DNA of 64,000 bases from QHWT01 sp963755695 (GTDB lineage: Bacteria; Acidobacteriota; Vicinamibacteria; Vicinamibacterales; 2-12-FULL-66-21): positions 2,728,001 to 2,792,000 of the forward strand of contig CAVWLB010000010.1 in assembly GCA_963755695.1 (NCBI GenBank), in the 5' to 3' direction. Below, piece by piece: positions 42,917 through 52,725 of this stretch (positions are counted from its first letter, which is position 1; every line of letters starts with the position of its first letter). Under the pieces are notes generated by a model. That model made no database searches, was not told where the DNA came from, and saw only the letters and a list, made by a program, of their open reading frames with translations. Both the position numbers and the translations under genes were made by a program.

Positions 42917-43066
42917 CTACTTCGTTTCGCGATGGCCGGTGTGCTTGCGGCAGAATCGGCAGTACTTGCTGAACTCGAGCCGCTCGCTGGTCTTCTTCTT
43001 GTTCTTGGTCGTGCTGTAGTTGCGACGTTTACACTCAGTGCACGCCAGCGAAATGATGTCTCTCAT
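42917..43066 (-). CDS. rpmG: 50S ribosomal protein L33
   Basis: A 49-residue L33: MRDIISLACTECKRRNYST, then NKKKTSERLEFSKYCRFCRKHTGHRETK. Four cysteines in two CxxC pairs (CTEC, CRFC) mark the zinc-binding form. ATG at 43066, TAG at 42917. Confidence 0.95.
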   Translation of the reverse strand: MRDIISLACTECKRRNYSTTKNKKKTSERLEFSKYCRFCRKHTGHRETK

Positions 43067-43075
43067 TGCTCAAAT

Positions 43076-43140
43076 CCGGGCTTCTGGCTTCGGGGCCCGG
43101 GCTTCAGACTTTCCTGAAGCCCGAAGCCTGCAGTCCGGAG
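43076..43140. repeat. Inverted repeat between tuf and rpmG
   Basis: GGGCTTCAG (43099-43107) pairs with CTGAAGCCC (43114-43122) around a six-base loop; the outer words GGCTTCGGGGCC and GAAGCCTGCAGTCCGGAGCC extend it imperfectly. In the minus-strand RNA it could act as a weak terminator or processing stem, but no T-run follows. Confidence 0.6.
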
Positions 43141-43141
43141 C

Positions 43142-44342
<1,201 letters not shown>

Positions 44343-44516
44343 GTCGTTAGTACCGTCCTCGCGTTATTTCGTGCCCGTTATCGAAATCTCAAAAGCAGTG
44401 CGGTCGCCTCTGAAGTCCCCTTCGCCGCTTCGCGGCTTCGGCGAGACAAACGTCGCGCCCGGGCTGCCCCGCTCGCCTGCCTGACTAGCTCGCCGGCGCA
44501 GCCGGTGAGCGAAATC

Positions 44517-44592
<76 letters not shown>

Positions 44593-44597
44593 TTTCA

Positions 44598-44853
44598 CCG
44601 AGGGGCTTCGCCCCTCGGACTCCCCTACACACTCACTCGCTCGCCGCTTTGACGGCTCGCTCCGTTCGTGTGGCTCGCTCACTGGCGTTCGCTCGCGTGC
44701 TGCTCAGACCAACATCCCGTATTCACACGCCTTCCGACCGCGTTCATCCGTACTCTCTCGGAGGCGCGAACAGTGCGCGCGCCCCGACGGAGCGGAGCCC
44801 CTAGGCCGAGCGAGCGACGACGTGAGGGAGTCCGAGGGACGCTAGCCCCTCGG
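44598..44853. repeat. Spacer-long imperfect inverted repeat between tRNA-Thr and tRNA-Gly
   Basis: The arm at 44598-44624 (CCGAGGGGC TTC GCCCCTCGG ACTCCC, itself a 9-bp hairpin) is repeated in inverse at 44826-44853 with three or four changes. Words inside (GCTCGCTCC, GGCTCGCTC on the left; GGAGCGGAGCC, GAGCGAGCG on the right) continue the pairing. The spacer of 268 bases is long for a bacterial tRNA cluster. Confidence 0.65.
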
Positions 44854-44860
44854 AAAAACC

Positions 44861-44935
44861 TGGAGCGGGAGACGGGGATCGAACCCGCGACCAACAGCTT
44901 GGAAGGCTGTGACTCTACCACTGAGTTACTCCCGC
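44861..44935 (-). tRNA. trnG: tRNA-Gly (TCC)
   Basis: A 75-base cloverleaf: acceptor GCGGGAG/CTCCCGC, T-loop TTCGATC, anticodon loop CTTCCAA giving TCC (GGA/GGG). CCA is encoded. Confidence 0.97.
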
Positions 44936-44964
44936 CTTCGCGCGGCCTCACTTCGCCGCGCCGC

Positions 44965-45123
44965 GCTACGGTGGGCAAGCCCGCCGCATCTCATCCAACG
45001 TCCAAACTCGTATCGGAGCGCGCGATGGCCTTCTGCCCGCATTATTCTGTGGTGGCCTGTCGCGCTCCGCCTTTGCCGCAACTCACTTCGCCGAAGCGGG
45101 CGGGCTTACTTGACAACCGTAGC
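44965..45123. repeat. Nested inverted repeats between tRNA-Gly and tRNA-Tyr
   Basis: An outer imperfect pair (44965-44985, GCTACGGT..CCCGCC; and 45097-45123, its inverse with a short insertion) encloses an inner pair 45014-45030 and 45054-45069 (CGGAGCGCG..GGCC arms). The gap contains no gene. Confidence 0.6.
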
Positions 45124-45142
45124 TCGCGCAGCGAGCGAAGGT

Positions 45143-45229
45143 TGGTGGCGAGGGAAGGACTCGAACCTTCGAAGGCGCTGGGCCGACAGATTTACAGTCT
45201 GCTGCGTTTGACCGCTTCGCTACCTCGCC
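45143..45229 (-). tRNA. trnY: tRNA-Tyr (GTA)
   Basis: An 87-base class II tRNA with a long variable arm (GGCCCAGCGCC...). Acceptor GGCGAGG/CCTCGCC, anticodon loop CTGTAAA giving GTA. CCA is encoded. Confidence 0.97.
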
Positions 45230-45303
45230 GATGCGTTGTTTGGATTGGGCCCGCCAGCTCAAAACTTTGTCCGCCGTAGCTTCGGTAGCAATGCGGAAGC
45301 TGA

Positions 45304-45380
45304 TGGAGCTGGCGAAGGGATTTGAACCCCCGACCGGCTGATTACAAATCAGCTGCTCTACCGGACTGAGCTACGCCAGC
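45304..45380 (-). tRNA. trnT: tRNA-Thr (TGT)
   Basis: A 77-base cloverleaf: acceptor GCTGGCG/CGCCAGC, T-loop TTCAAAT, anticodon loop TTTGTAA giving TGT (reads ACA/ACG). CCA is encoded. It is the first tRNA after the promoter of the cluster. Confidence 0.97.
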
Positions 45381-45394
45381 CCAGACAAAAGAGT

Positions 45395-45425
45395 ATTAAT
45401 AGCATGGGCCATGCCAGCAGTGCAA
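45395..45425 (-). promoter_or_regulatory. Sigma-70 promoter for the tRNA-tuf operon
   Basis: On the minus strand TTGCAC (45425-45420) and TATTAAT (45401-45395) are separated by 18 bases. Transcription would start a few bases later, about seven bases before the mature tRNA-Thr(TGT). AT-rich boxes of this quality are rare in this GC-rich window. The spacer contains a near-palindrome (GCATGGGCCATGC) of unknown meaning. Confidence 0.65.
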
Positions 45426-45512
45426 GGCCATGGCCAAAGTGAATGCTGCCGAGTGCTGGGCCACCGGTCGAAACGGACGAGCTTATCGCCTTCACAACGT
45501 CTTCAACGAGAG

Positions 45513-46253
45513 CTACCTACCCTCCAGCAATTTTCTTTGGCGAACAGCCTCATATAATACCACACCTCCCGCGACCGACACGTTGAGGCTCTCGACCGAA
45601 CCCAGCATCGGCAGCCGCACCAGCCGATCGCACCGCTCGCGGACCAACCGCCGCAGCCCTGTCCCTTCAGCCCCCAGCACGATGGCGGTCGGCAGCGTCC
45701 AATCGACGGCGGTGTAGAGCTCGCCCGCGTCGCCGGCCATGCCAACCGTCCAGACGTTTGCCGCCTTCAGCTCGTCGATCGCCCGCGCAATGTTGACCAC
45801 CGTCGCGATGCGCGCGACGGCGAGCGCGCCTGCCGATGCTTTTCCGACCACCCCGTCGAGAGCCGCGGAGTGACGAGCCTGCCGGACAATGCCGGTGGCG
45901 CCGGCGGCATCGGCGGTCCGGAGAATCGCGCCCACATTGTGCGGATCCTCGATGCCATCGAGCACGATGATCAAAGGAACGGCTGGCTGGCCTCTGCCCT
46001 CGGGAGGACGAACCAGATCCAGGACGCTGTACTCCGGCGCCTCGTCGAGCTCGGCGACGACTCCCTGGTGCACGCCTCCCCGGCTTGCCCGTTCGAGTGT
46101 CTGCGTGTCCACACGCTCGGTCGCAACCTGCTGCGCGGCCGCCAGTGCGAGCACCTCGTCGATGCGCCTGTCGTGGCGTGAGCTGACCCTGAGCCGCGTG
46201 ACCCGCCCCGCGCGAAGGGCCTCGAGGACCGGATTGATGCCGTAGATGATCAT
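45513..46253 (-). CDS. rlmB: 23S rRNA (guanosine-2'-O-)-methyltransferase RlmB
   Basis: A 246-residue SPOUT methyltransferase of the TrmH family. The substrate-binding N-domain starts IIYGINPVLEALRAG; the knot domain holds LIIVLDGIEDPHNVGAILRTADAAG (motif 1, with N and R), IVLGAEGTGLRRL (motif 2) and LPMLGSVESLNVSVAGGVVLYEA (motif 3). It 2'-O-methylates G2251 (E. coli numbering) in the P-loop. It lies between gltX and the tRNA-tuf promoter. Confidence 0.93.
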   Translation of the reverse strand: MIIYGINPVLEALRAGRVTRLRVSSRHDRRIDEVLALAAAQQVATERVDTQTLERASRGGVHQGVVAELDEAPEYSVLDLVRPPEGRGQPAVPLIIVLDGIEDPHNVGAILRTADAAGATGIVRQARHSAALDGVVGKASAGALAVARIATVVNIARAIDELKAANVWTVGMAGDAGELYTAVDWTLPTAIVLGAEGTGLRRLVRERCDRLVRLPMLGSVESLNVSVAGGVVLYEAVRQRKLLEGR

Positions 46254-46256
46254 GCG

Positions 46257-46335
46257 CTGGCTCAGGCACAGGTCTCAGAGCTCAGGCCGGCTCAGGGCTC
46301 AGGCACAGGACTCAAACGCTCAGGGCCTGAGCCAG
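46257..46335. repeat. Word-repeat inverted repeat between gltX and rlmB
   Basis: CTGGCTCAGGC (46257-46267) pairs with GCCTGAGCCAG (46325-46335). Between them CTCAGGCACAGG is directly repeated (46261 and 46300) among further GGCTCAGGGCTCAGG words. It fills the gltX-rlmB gap almost entirely. Confidence 0.65.
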
Positions 46336-46355
46336 CATGAGCCTCGAGCCCGATG

Positions 46356-47876
46356 TCATGAGCCGTTCACTGCAGTCGCGAACCCCTTCGCCCGCTCGGC
46401 GGCGCTCATGATCCTCGCAACCCCGGCATCGGGCGAAAGCCCGGCCCCGCGGTCCATCGCCGGAACGGCGAGATCGAGTTCGGGCCCGCCGCTTTCCCCG
46501 GTCAGCGCCACGCGTATCGGGTGAAACAACGCCTTTCCCTTTCGTCCGGTCTTTTCCTTCACCCGGTTCGCCATCGCGCGAAACGCGTCACGGTCCAGAA
46601 GCGGGCCCTCCACGACCTCCGCAAGGGCCGCAATGACCTCGCGGGCGCCCGGCTCGTGGAGCACGTCGGCCACGTCGGGACGAACGATGGCAGCGCGGGC
46701 ATCGTAGGCAAAGAGGAATGCCACGCGGTCGGGTATCTCCTCCAGCCGATCCACCGATCCCACGGCCATCGGCAGGATCGATTCGATGTAGGCGAGCGCG
46801 GGATCCGATTTTCGCCGGATGAAGCCGCGCGCCTGGAAGTAGCGCGCCGACTCCGCGGCAATCCGCGAAGGCGCGGCCGCCTTCATGTAGTGACGGTTCA
46901 TCCACGCCAGCTTGTCCGGATCGAAGACGCCGGCGCTGTGACCGACCTTTTCCAGCTCGAAACGGCGGGCGAGTTCCTCGAGCGGCAGGAGTTCGTCCGT
47001 CGTGCCGGCACTCCCCGCATCGCTGCGCGGAGACCAGCCGATCAGGGCGAGGCAATTGGTCAGCGCCTCGGGAAGATATCCGCGCTCGCGGAATTCAGAC
47101 ACCGAGGTTGCCCCATGGCGCTTTGAAAGCGGGGTGTGATCCGGTCCCATGACCAGCGCCAGATGCGCGAACTTGGGCGGCGTGAATCCGAGAGCGCGGT
47201 ACAACAGCACCTGCCGCGGCGTGTTCGAGATATGGTCCTCGCCGCGGATCACATGGGTGATCTCCATCAGCGCATCGTCCACCACGACGGCAAAGTTGTA
47301 GGCGGGACGTCCGTCTGAACGAACGAGCACCGGATCGCCGATCACCTCCGTGTTGAACGTCACGTCGCCCCGCACCAGATCCTGGAACGTCACCTCGGTG
47401 CGCTCGGGAACCTTGAACCGAATCACCGGCCTTTCTCCCGCGTCGAGACGGGCGTGCACCTCCTCGGCGGGGAGCGACCGGCAGGTGCCGTGGTAGCGGG
47501 GCGGGCGACCGGCGGCGAGATCCCCCTTGCGATCCGATTCGAGCTTCTGCGGCGAACAGAAACAGAAGTAGGCGTGCCCGGTGCCGATCAGCTCGTTGGC
47601 ATACGACGAATACAGGTGGAGCCGCTCCGATTGCCGATAGGGGCCATGCATGCCGCCGATATCAGGGCCTTCGTCCCACTCGAGACCGAGCCAGCGCACG
47701 TCTTCGAGGATGCTGGCCTCGGATTCCCTGGTCGACCGCTCGGCATCCGTGTCCTCGATCCGAAGAATGAACGTGCCTTCGTGGCCGTGCGAAAGCAGCC
47801 AGTTGAAGAGAGCCGTCCGTGCGTTGCCGACGTGAAGCTGCCCGGTAGGACTCGGCGCAAATCTGACTCGCATCAT
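46356..47876 (-). CDS. gltX: Glutamate--tRNA ligase
   Basis: A 506-residue class I glutamyl-tRNA synthetase: PTGQLHVGNARTALFNW (HIGH region, H15), the LRIEDTD loop, FKVPERTEVTFQDLVRG, the KMSKS-type PLSKRHGATSV and the helical anticodon-binding domain at the C-terminus. It charges tRNA-Glu; whether it also charges tRNA-Gln cannot be told. ATG at 47876 or 47873. Confidence 0.95.
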   Translation of the reverse strand: MMRVRFAPSPTGQLHVGNARTALFNWLLSHGHEGTFILRIEDTDAERSTRESEASILEDVRWLGLEWDEGPDIGGMHGPYRQSERLHLYSSYANELIGTGHAYFCFCSPQKLESDRKGDLAAGRPPRYHGTCRSLPAEEVHARLDAGERPVIRFKVPERTEVTFQDLVRGDVTFNTEVIGDPVLVRSDGRPAYNFAVVVDDALMEITHVIRGEDHISNTPRQVLLYRALGFTPPKFAHLALVMGPDHTPLSKRHGATSVSEFRERGYLPEALTNCLALIGWSPRSDAGSAGTTDELLPLEELARRFELEKVGHSAGVFDPDKLAWMNRHYMKAAAPSRIAAESARYFQARGFIRRKSDPALAYIESILPMAVGSVDRLEEIPDRVAFLFAYDARAAIVRPDVADVLHEPGAREVIAALAEVVEGPLLDRDAFRAMANRVKEKTGRKGKALFHPIRVALTGESGGPELDLAVPAMDRGAGLSPDAGVARIMSAAERAKGFATAVNGS

Positions 47877-47975
47877 TTGGCGCTCGGGGCCGCCGCTTCG
47901 CGGCGGTTCCCTCCGGCCCGTCCTCCTTTGGCGCTCGGGCCCGCCGCATTCGCGGCGGTTCCCTCCGGTCCCTCG
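47876..47975. repeat. 51-bp tandem repeat upstream of gltX
   Basis: A unit starting TTTGGCGCTCGGG and containing CCGCCGC-TTCG-CGGCGG-type hairpin plus TTCCCTCCGG occurs twice, at 47876-47926 and 47927-~47975, with few differences. It is followed to about 48150 by GC-rich words (CGCTCG, CTTCG, CTCCGCTCCGGTCGCTC) resembling the spacer at 42660-42745. The 291-base gap to ispDF has no gene. Confidence 0.6.
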
Positions 47976-48167
47976 CTTAGGCTCACTTCACTACGCTCGC
48001 GCTTCGCCGCTCGCTTCGTTCCGGTCGCGGAGCCCCGCCCCGCCGAAGCAATCGGACTTGTTCATCGGTTGCGAAGGCGGGTCGCACCTCGCTGCTCGCT
48101 CCGCTCCGGTCGCTCGATTCGCCGCTCGGGCCCGCCCCGTCGCGCCGCTGTTCCAATGCGGAATGCC

Positions 48168-49322
48168 TCATCTCGTATCTCTGAGGAGAGCGACGGCATG
48201 CGCGGCGATTGCTTCGCCGCGCCCCACTGCATCGACACCCTCGTTGGTCTTTCCCTTGATGCTCACGCGCGCGGGCTCGATGCCCAGCCCGCCGGCGAGG
48301 CCGACGCGCATCGCCTCGATGTAGTCCTTGATCTTCGGGGATTCCAGGACCACGGTCACGTCGACGTTGGCGATCTCGAATCGCTCCGCGCCAACGAGCC
48401 CAACGGCATGTCGCAGAAGTGCGATGCTCGACGCTCCCTTCCATCTGGGATCGGTATCTGGAAAATGCCGACCGATGTCGCCGAGATTGGCCGCGCCGAG
48501 AACCGCGTCGGTCACGGCATGGCACACGACATCCGCGTCCGAATGCCCCAGCGCGCCGCGACTCGAAGGGATGGTCACCCCGGCCAGCACCAGCCGCCGT
48601 CCATCGACCAGCCGATGCAGATCGTAACCGGTTCCAACTCGCCCGGCAGTACCGGCGCCGGCGTGACGGCGCGCGGCCGCGAGATCTTCGTCGGTCGTGA
48701 TCTTCACATTCGCCGTGTCGCCGCGTACCACGTGGACGGGATGGCCGGCCCGCTCGGCGAGCGCCGCTTCATCTGTCGCCTCGATGCCGGATCGTCCCAT
48801 GGCGATCGCGGCGGCGAGCACGTCGCGGCGGAAACCCTGCGGCGTCTGCGCCAGGAAGATGGATTCACGCGGCACCGTCTCGACGATGACGTCACGCTCG
48901 ACGCGCTTGACGGTGTCGCGCACCTCGAGGGCCGCGATCGCCGCGCCATGGCGGGCGGCCGCATCAATCGTTCGCGAAATCGTGTCGGCGCTGACAAACG
49001 GCCGGGCGGCGTCGTGAATCAGCACGACGTCTGCCACGTCGGGCACCCGGTCGAACGCGTTGGCGACTGAGTCCTGCCGCCGTTCGCCACCAGTCACCAG
49101 CCGCAGGTCGTGCTTTGTCGGCCCGATGTAATCCATCGCGCCCCCATCGACCAGCGACGCCGGCATTACGACGATCACCTCCGAGATGGCCGGGTGGGTG
49201 TCGAACGCGGCGATGCTGCGGGACAGCATGGAACGGCCGCCCACATCCAGCAACTGCTTCGGAACCGCCGATCCCAGGCGGGAACCTGAGCCGGCAGCGG
49301 CAATGATGGCGGTCACATGCAT
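48168..49322 (-). CDS. ispDF: Bifunctional IspD/IspF enzyme of the MEP isoprenoid pathway
   Basis: A 384-residue fusion. Residues 1-~225 are 2-C-methyl-D-erythritol 4-phosphate cytidylyltransferase (AAAGSGSRLGSAVPKQ, LIHDAARPFV, QTPQGFRRDVL). Residues ~228-384 are 2-C-methyl-D-erythritol 2,4-cyclodiphosphate synthase (GTGYDLHRL with D234 and H236, GHSDADVVCHA with H268, and GKTNEGVDAVGRGEAIAAHAVALL). The two domains catalyse non-consecutive steps of the pathway; IspE must be elsewhere. It lies one gene away from the yacL-type gene, as in B. subtilis, where ispD and ispF are separate. Confidence 0.95.
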   Translation of the reverse strand: MHVTAIIAAAGSGSRLGSAVPKQLLDVGGRSMLSRSIAAFDTHPAISEVIVVMPASLVDGGAMDYIGPTKHDLRLVTGGERRQDSVANAFDRVPDVADVVLIHDAARPFVSADTISRTIDAAARHGAAIAALEVRDTVKRVERDVIVETVPRESIFLAQTPQGFRRDVLAAAIAMGRSGIEATDEAALAERAGHPVHVVRGDTANVKITTDEDLAAARRHAGAGTAGRVGTGYDLHRLVDGRRLVLAGVTIPSSRGALGHSDADVVCHAVTDAVLGAANLGDIGRHFPDTDPRWKGASSIALLRHAVGLVGAERFEIANVDVTVVLESPKIKDYIEAMRVGLAGGLGIEPARVSIKGKTNEGVDAVGRGEAIAAHAVALLRDTR

Positions 49323-49428
49323 GTCAGAGATGACGATTATAGTCGGACGTCCGAAATCCGGCCGTCGGGCAAGACACTGGATGCTGATCGTTCGGCAGTC
49401 GAAGACACATGAAGCGTCGGCGCAGCGG

Positions 49429-50166
49429 CTACGCGGAAGAGTCCGCGCTCGCGGGTTCGTCGACCGACGTGCGGACGTTCTTGCGGACGCGGTCCACCAG
49501 TTCGCGGACCGCAGACCGCGACACGCCAGAGGTCTCGATCGGCTCGTGAACGGTGACGGATACCTCTCCTGGACAGACCATCAGCCGCCCCTTCTTCATC
49601 ACGTAGCGGCTCCCAGCGATGCTGACCGGCACGATCGGCACGTGCGCCTCGAGCGCGAGCACGAACGGCCCTCCCTTGAAACGCGCCACGGTTCCGTCCA
49701 CGCTCCGCGTCCCTTCGGGGAAGACAATGAGCGAGTGATGCTCACCGACCAGCCTCGCCATCTTCTTCACGATGCCCGCTCCAGGCCTCGATCGATCGAC
49801 GAGCAGGTGCCCCGTCCGCTGCAGGTGCCATCCCAGAAAGGGTATCTTTCCCAGTGATTCCTTCGCGACGATTCGCAACTGGAACGGCAGCGCCGTGAAC
49901 ACGATCGGAATGTCGTAAATGCTCTGGTGATTCGCGGCGAACACGTAGCTTCGGGCTGGATCGAGACGCTCGAGGCCGCTGACCTCGACCCGGACGCCCG
50001 TCGTCTTCAGAATCAGGCGGGCCCACGCGCGCGCGCACTTGTGACCGAAATCACCGCGGGGATCGAAGATCGTCGAGGCGAGCGAAACGGTTCCGAGTGC
50101 GATTGTGTACAAACTGACCGCGGGTATGAGGTAGAAGACGGTCCGCCACCAGTGATAACGCGGCAA
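49429..50166 (-). CDS. plsC: 1-acyl-sn-glycerol-3-phosphate acyltransferase
   Basis: A 245-residue membrane-anchored acyltransferase. The NHQSIYD motif (H80 and D85) and FPEGTRS (149-155) are the catalytic and glycerol-phosphate-binding blocks of PlsC. It has an N-terminal hydrophobic helix (TVFYLIPAVSLYTIALGTV). It adds the second acyl chain to lysophosphatidic acid in phospholipid synthesis. Confidence 0.9.
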   Translation of the reverse strand: MPRYHWWRTVFYLIPAVSLYTIALGTVSLASTIFDPRGDFGHKCARAWARLILKTTGVRVEVSGLERLDPARSYVFAANHQSIYDIPIVFTALPFQLRIVAKESLGKIPFLGWHLQRTGHLLVDRSRPGAGIVKKMARLVGEHHSLIVFPEGTRSVDGTVARFKGGPFVLALEAHVPIVPVSIAGSRYVMKKGRLMVCPGEVSVTVHEPIETSGVSRSAVRELVDRVRKNVRTSVDEPASADSSA

Positions 50167-50217
50167 TGTTCAATGCTCGATGCTCGAGTGTTCGATTGAG
50201 ACGGCACCGGACATTTA

Positions 50218-51285
50218 CTACTTCGCGTTCTGCATCTTGGCCGCCGCTCCGCCCGACGCGGCTGGCGCGGTCGGCACCGCAGCAACCGTGGTTTGCGACG
50301 GCGCTTCGATGTAACGCCCGAAGATCATCTTTCCCGCCGTGGTCTGCAGCACGCTGGTGACGACGATGTCGATGTTCTTGCTGATCATCCGTCGGGCGTT
50401 GTCCACCACGACCATCGTCCCATCGTCGAGGTAGGCCACGCCCTGGTTGTATTCCTTGCCTTCCTTGAGGATGAACACCTTCATGAACTCGCCGGGGAGA
50501 ACGACCGGCTTCAGCGCGTTCGCGAGCTCGTTGATGTTCAGCACGCTCACGCCGCGAAGCTGCGCCACCTTGTTCAGGTTGAAATCGTTGGTAACGATCT
50601 TTCCCTGGAGTGAACGACCGAGCTCGATCAGCTTGAGATCGACCTCCCGCACTTCAGGGAAATCGATATCCGAGATCATGACGTCGACGCCGGTCATCTT
50701 CTGGATCTTCTGCAGGATATCCAGCCCACGCCGCCCGCGGTTGCGCTTGAGCGAGTCGCCGGAATCCGCGACCAGCTGCAGTTCCTTGAGCACGAACTGA
50801 GGAATGACCAGCGTGCCGTCGAGAAACCCCGTCTCGCACACGTCGGCGATTCTTCCGTCGATGATCACGCTGGTGTCGAGAATGCGGTAGCGCTTCTGCG
50901 GCCCGGTATCGCGAAACAGGCCAGCCAGTCGTTGCGGCTGCAGCCACTCCCCCTTGCGCGCTCCCATTACGATCCCGAGATACGGGAACACCAGGAGGAT
51001 GAAGCTGTGGAGAAAGCCGACCCGGCGGTCGGACGCGTCGGCCCAGAAGAGCGCGGCACCGATCGTCTTGGCGAGGCCGAGGCCGATCGCGCCGCCGATG
51101 AGCGCGCCGAGCAGGTCGGTGACCTCCGTCTCGCGCAGGCGGGTTTCGATCAGAACGACGATCATGCCGAGCAGCGCGCCGATCGTACCGTTGACGGGAG
51201 CTAGCGGATGGAACGGGCGCAGCAGCGCCGCCGCCCAGGCGACGGCGGCGACAAACAGCGCACGAGCGACGATGTTCCAGGGCAT
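50218..51285 (-). CDS. YacL-like PIN/TRAM domain membrane protein
   Basis: A 355-residue protein with four N-terminal membrane segments (such as GALLGMIVVLIET and FILLVFPYLGIVMGA), a PIN ribonuclease-like domain (YRILDTSVIIDGRIADVCETG, then VADSGDSLKRNRGRRGLDIL and IVTNDFNLNKVAQL) and a C-terminal TRAM domain (LKPVVLPGEFMKVFILKEG..QGVAYLDDGTMVVV). All PIN acidic residues (D in LDTS, E in LKELQ, D in TNDFN) are present. This layout matches Bacillus YacL. It may be a membrane-bound RNase. Confidence 0.88.
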   Translation of the reverse strand: MPWNIVARALFVAAVAWAAALLRPFHPLAPVNGTIGALLGMIVVLIETRLRETEVTDLLGALIGGAIGLGLAKTIGAALFWADASDRRVGFLHSFILLVFPYLGIVMGARKGEWLQPQRLAGLFRDTGPQKRYRILDTSVIIDGRIADVCETGFLDGTLVIPQFVLKELQLVADSGDSLKRNRGRRGLDILQKIQKMTGVDVMISDIDFPEVREVDLKLIELGRSLQGKIVTNDFNLNKVAQLRGVSVLNINELANALKPVVLPGEFMKVFILKEGKEYNQGVAYLDDGTMVVVDNARRMISKNIDIVVTSVLQTTAGKMIFGRYIEAPSQTTVAAVPTAPAASGGAAAKMQNAK

Positions 51286-51353
51286 GGGGGCTCCGGGTAT
51301 GAAAAGACCATCATACCCTGTGGTGTCCGGCTTTTAGCCCGATACCCTGACCG

Positions 51354-52604
51354 TTATCGCGGCCACCCGTCCTGTGGCAGCCCTGGTTCCACCTTCAGCG
51401 CGTTCTGGTAATACAGCTTCTTGAGAACGTCGTCGGTCAGGCTCATGCCGTACATCTTCCAGAAGGCGTGATAGCTGCGGTAGTAGTCGAAGTACTCGTC
51501 CCTGGTCTCGAAGACGCGCCAGTAATAGGGATACTCCGAGGGTTCGTACGTATCCTTTCCGAACATGATGCGGTTCTGATACTTCGTGAAGAAATCGGCA
51601 GAGCCTCTGGGCTGACGACCGAACTCGTAGAGCACGGCAGCGACGTCCAGATACAGGTTCGGCAACGTATCCAGCAGCTTCGCGGCGCGCTGGAGATCGT
51701 TGGCATACCACGCAAAGTGCGCAGCGATGAACCGCGTGTTCGGATGCTTCGCGAACATGTGGTCGCGTTCCTTCATGAGCTGCTCGAAGCTCGGATACCG
51801 GCTCGGCGGACTCTGGCGGTTCGGGAAGATGTTCAATTCGAGCCAGCGCTCATTGTGGTTGTCCACCGGCGAGAAGAATTCCTGGGGCTCCGCGGTGTGA
51901 ATGATCACCGGGATGTTCAGCTTCCCGGCGAGATCCCAGACCGGGTCGAGGTCGGGATCGTCGACGGCGAGCCGCGAGCCGTCCGCCTTCCTGTTGCGGA
52001 GGCCAAGCTCCTTGAACACCTTCAATCCGATGGCTCCATTCTTGACGCACTGCTCCAGATCCGCGAGCGCCTTCTCCTTCCACCCCGGGCCGCCCGCCCC
52101 ATCCCAGTTCACGTTCGCAAAGACGCGGAAGCGATCCTTGAACGGACCGCTGGTGATCCCGTCGACCTTCTGCTTGATCTGGGCGGGATCGGATCCTCCC
52201 GACAAATCGACCAGCACCCGAAGGTTGAGCGCATCCATTTGCTTCACGCGCTCTTCCATTCCGTCGACGCGCGACGTGCCGTGTGTGTGCACATCGACCA
52301 CGGGGAATTTCGCCCGCGGCACCAGGTGCTCCTGCGCGACGACGGTTGACCGGGGCCGGTAGTCGACGATGCTTGGGGCAGGGGTCGCGGGCGCCATGCA
52401 GCGGAGGTGGCGAAACTCGATCATCCCGGGCGGACATTCCTGACCCTCCTCGATCGGAGTGCCTTGCTGTCCGCCTCGTCCGCCGCCTTGACCACGACCA
52501 TCGCCTTGTGCCGAAGAACCCTGAGGCGGCTGGGCGACCAGCGCAGCACCGGCGAGTAACAGCGAGACTCCGAGCATCAACCAATAGTTCGAGGGCCGCA
52601 TCAA
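51354..52604 (-). CDS. Secreted amidohydrolase (amidohydrolase_2-type)
   Basis: A 416-residue protein with a signal peptide (WLMLGVSLLLAGAALVA), a Gly/Gln-rich segment and an amidohydrolase TIM barrel. Metal-site features are DVHTHG (H-x-H), IIHTAEP and AAHFAWYAN, with FGKDTYEP carrying the final Asp. It resembles the ACMSD/amidohydrolase_2 family, many of which decarboxylate or hydrolyse aromatic or lactone substrates. No pathway genes are adjacent. Confidence 0.8.
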   Translation of the reverse strand: MMRPSNYWLMLGVSLLLAGAALVAQPPQGSSAQGDGRGQGGGRGGQQGTPIEEGQECPPGMIEFRHLRCMAPATPAPSIVDYRPRSTVVAQEHLVPRAKFPVVDVHTHGTSRVDGMEERVKQMDALNLRVLVDLSGGSDPAQIKQKVDGITSGPFKDRFRVFANVNWDGAGGPGWKEKALADLEQCVKNGAIGLKVFKELGLRNRKADGSRLAVDDPDLDPVWDLAGKLNIPVIIHTAEPQEFFSPVDNHNERWLELNIFPNRQSPPSRYPSFEQLMKERDHMFAKHPNTRFIAAHFAWYANDLQRAAKLLDTLPNLYLDVAAVLYEFGRQPRGSADFFTKYQNRIMFGKDTYEPSEYPYYWRVFETRDEYFDYYRSYHAFWKMYGMSLTDDVLKKLYYQNALKVEPGLPQDGWPR

Positions 52605-52645
52605 ACCTCCGTGACGAAGATAGTCTAAGCTGGGTTTACAGACTC

Positions 52646-52712
52646 GAGCCGGGTCCGAAGATCCGGCCTACAATGCGCGTTTGTGTAGGGCGGGTCTTTA
52701 GACCCGCCGATC
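52646..52712. repeat. Two palindromes ahead of mtnB
   Basis: GAGCCGGGTCC-GAAG-ATCCGGCCTAC (52646-52671) and GTAGGGCGGGTCTTTAGACC then CGCC (52685-52712) are of the same family as those after rpoC and in the rplJ-rplL gap. They lie in the divergent spacer between the amidohydrolase and mtnB. Confidence 0.65.
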
Positions 52713-52725
52713 TGCCGCTTTTGTG

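Noticed and set aside
44597..45300. Plus-strand open frames running across the tRNA genes
   Set aside because: They read through tRNA genes on the other strand and through hairpin spacers; there is no coding signal.
47876..48160. CRISPR-like array upstream of gltX
   Set aside because: There are only two adjacent units, no unique spacers and no cas genes; it is a tandem duplication.
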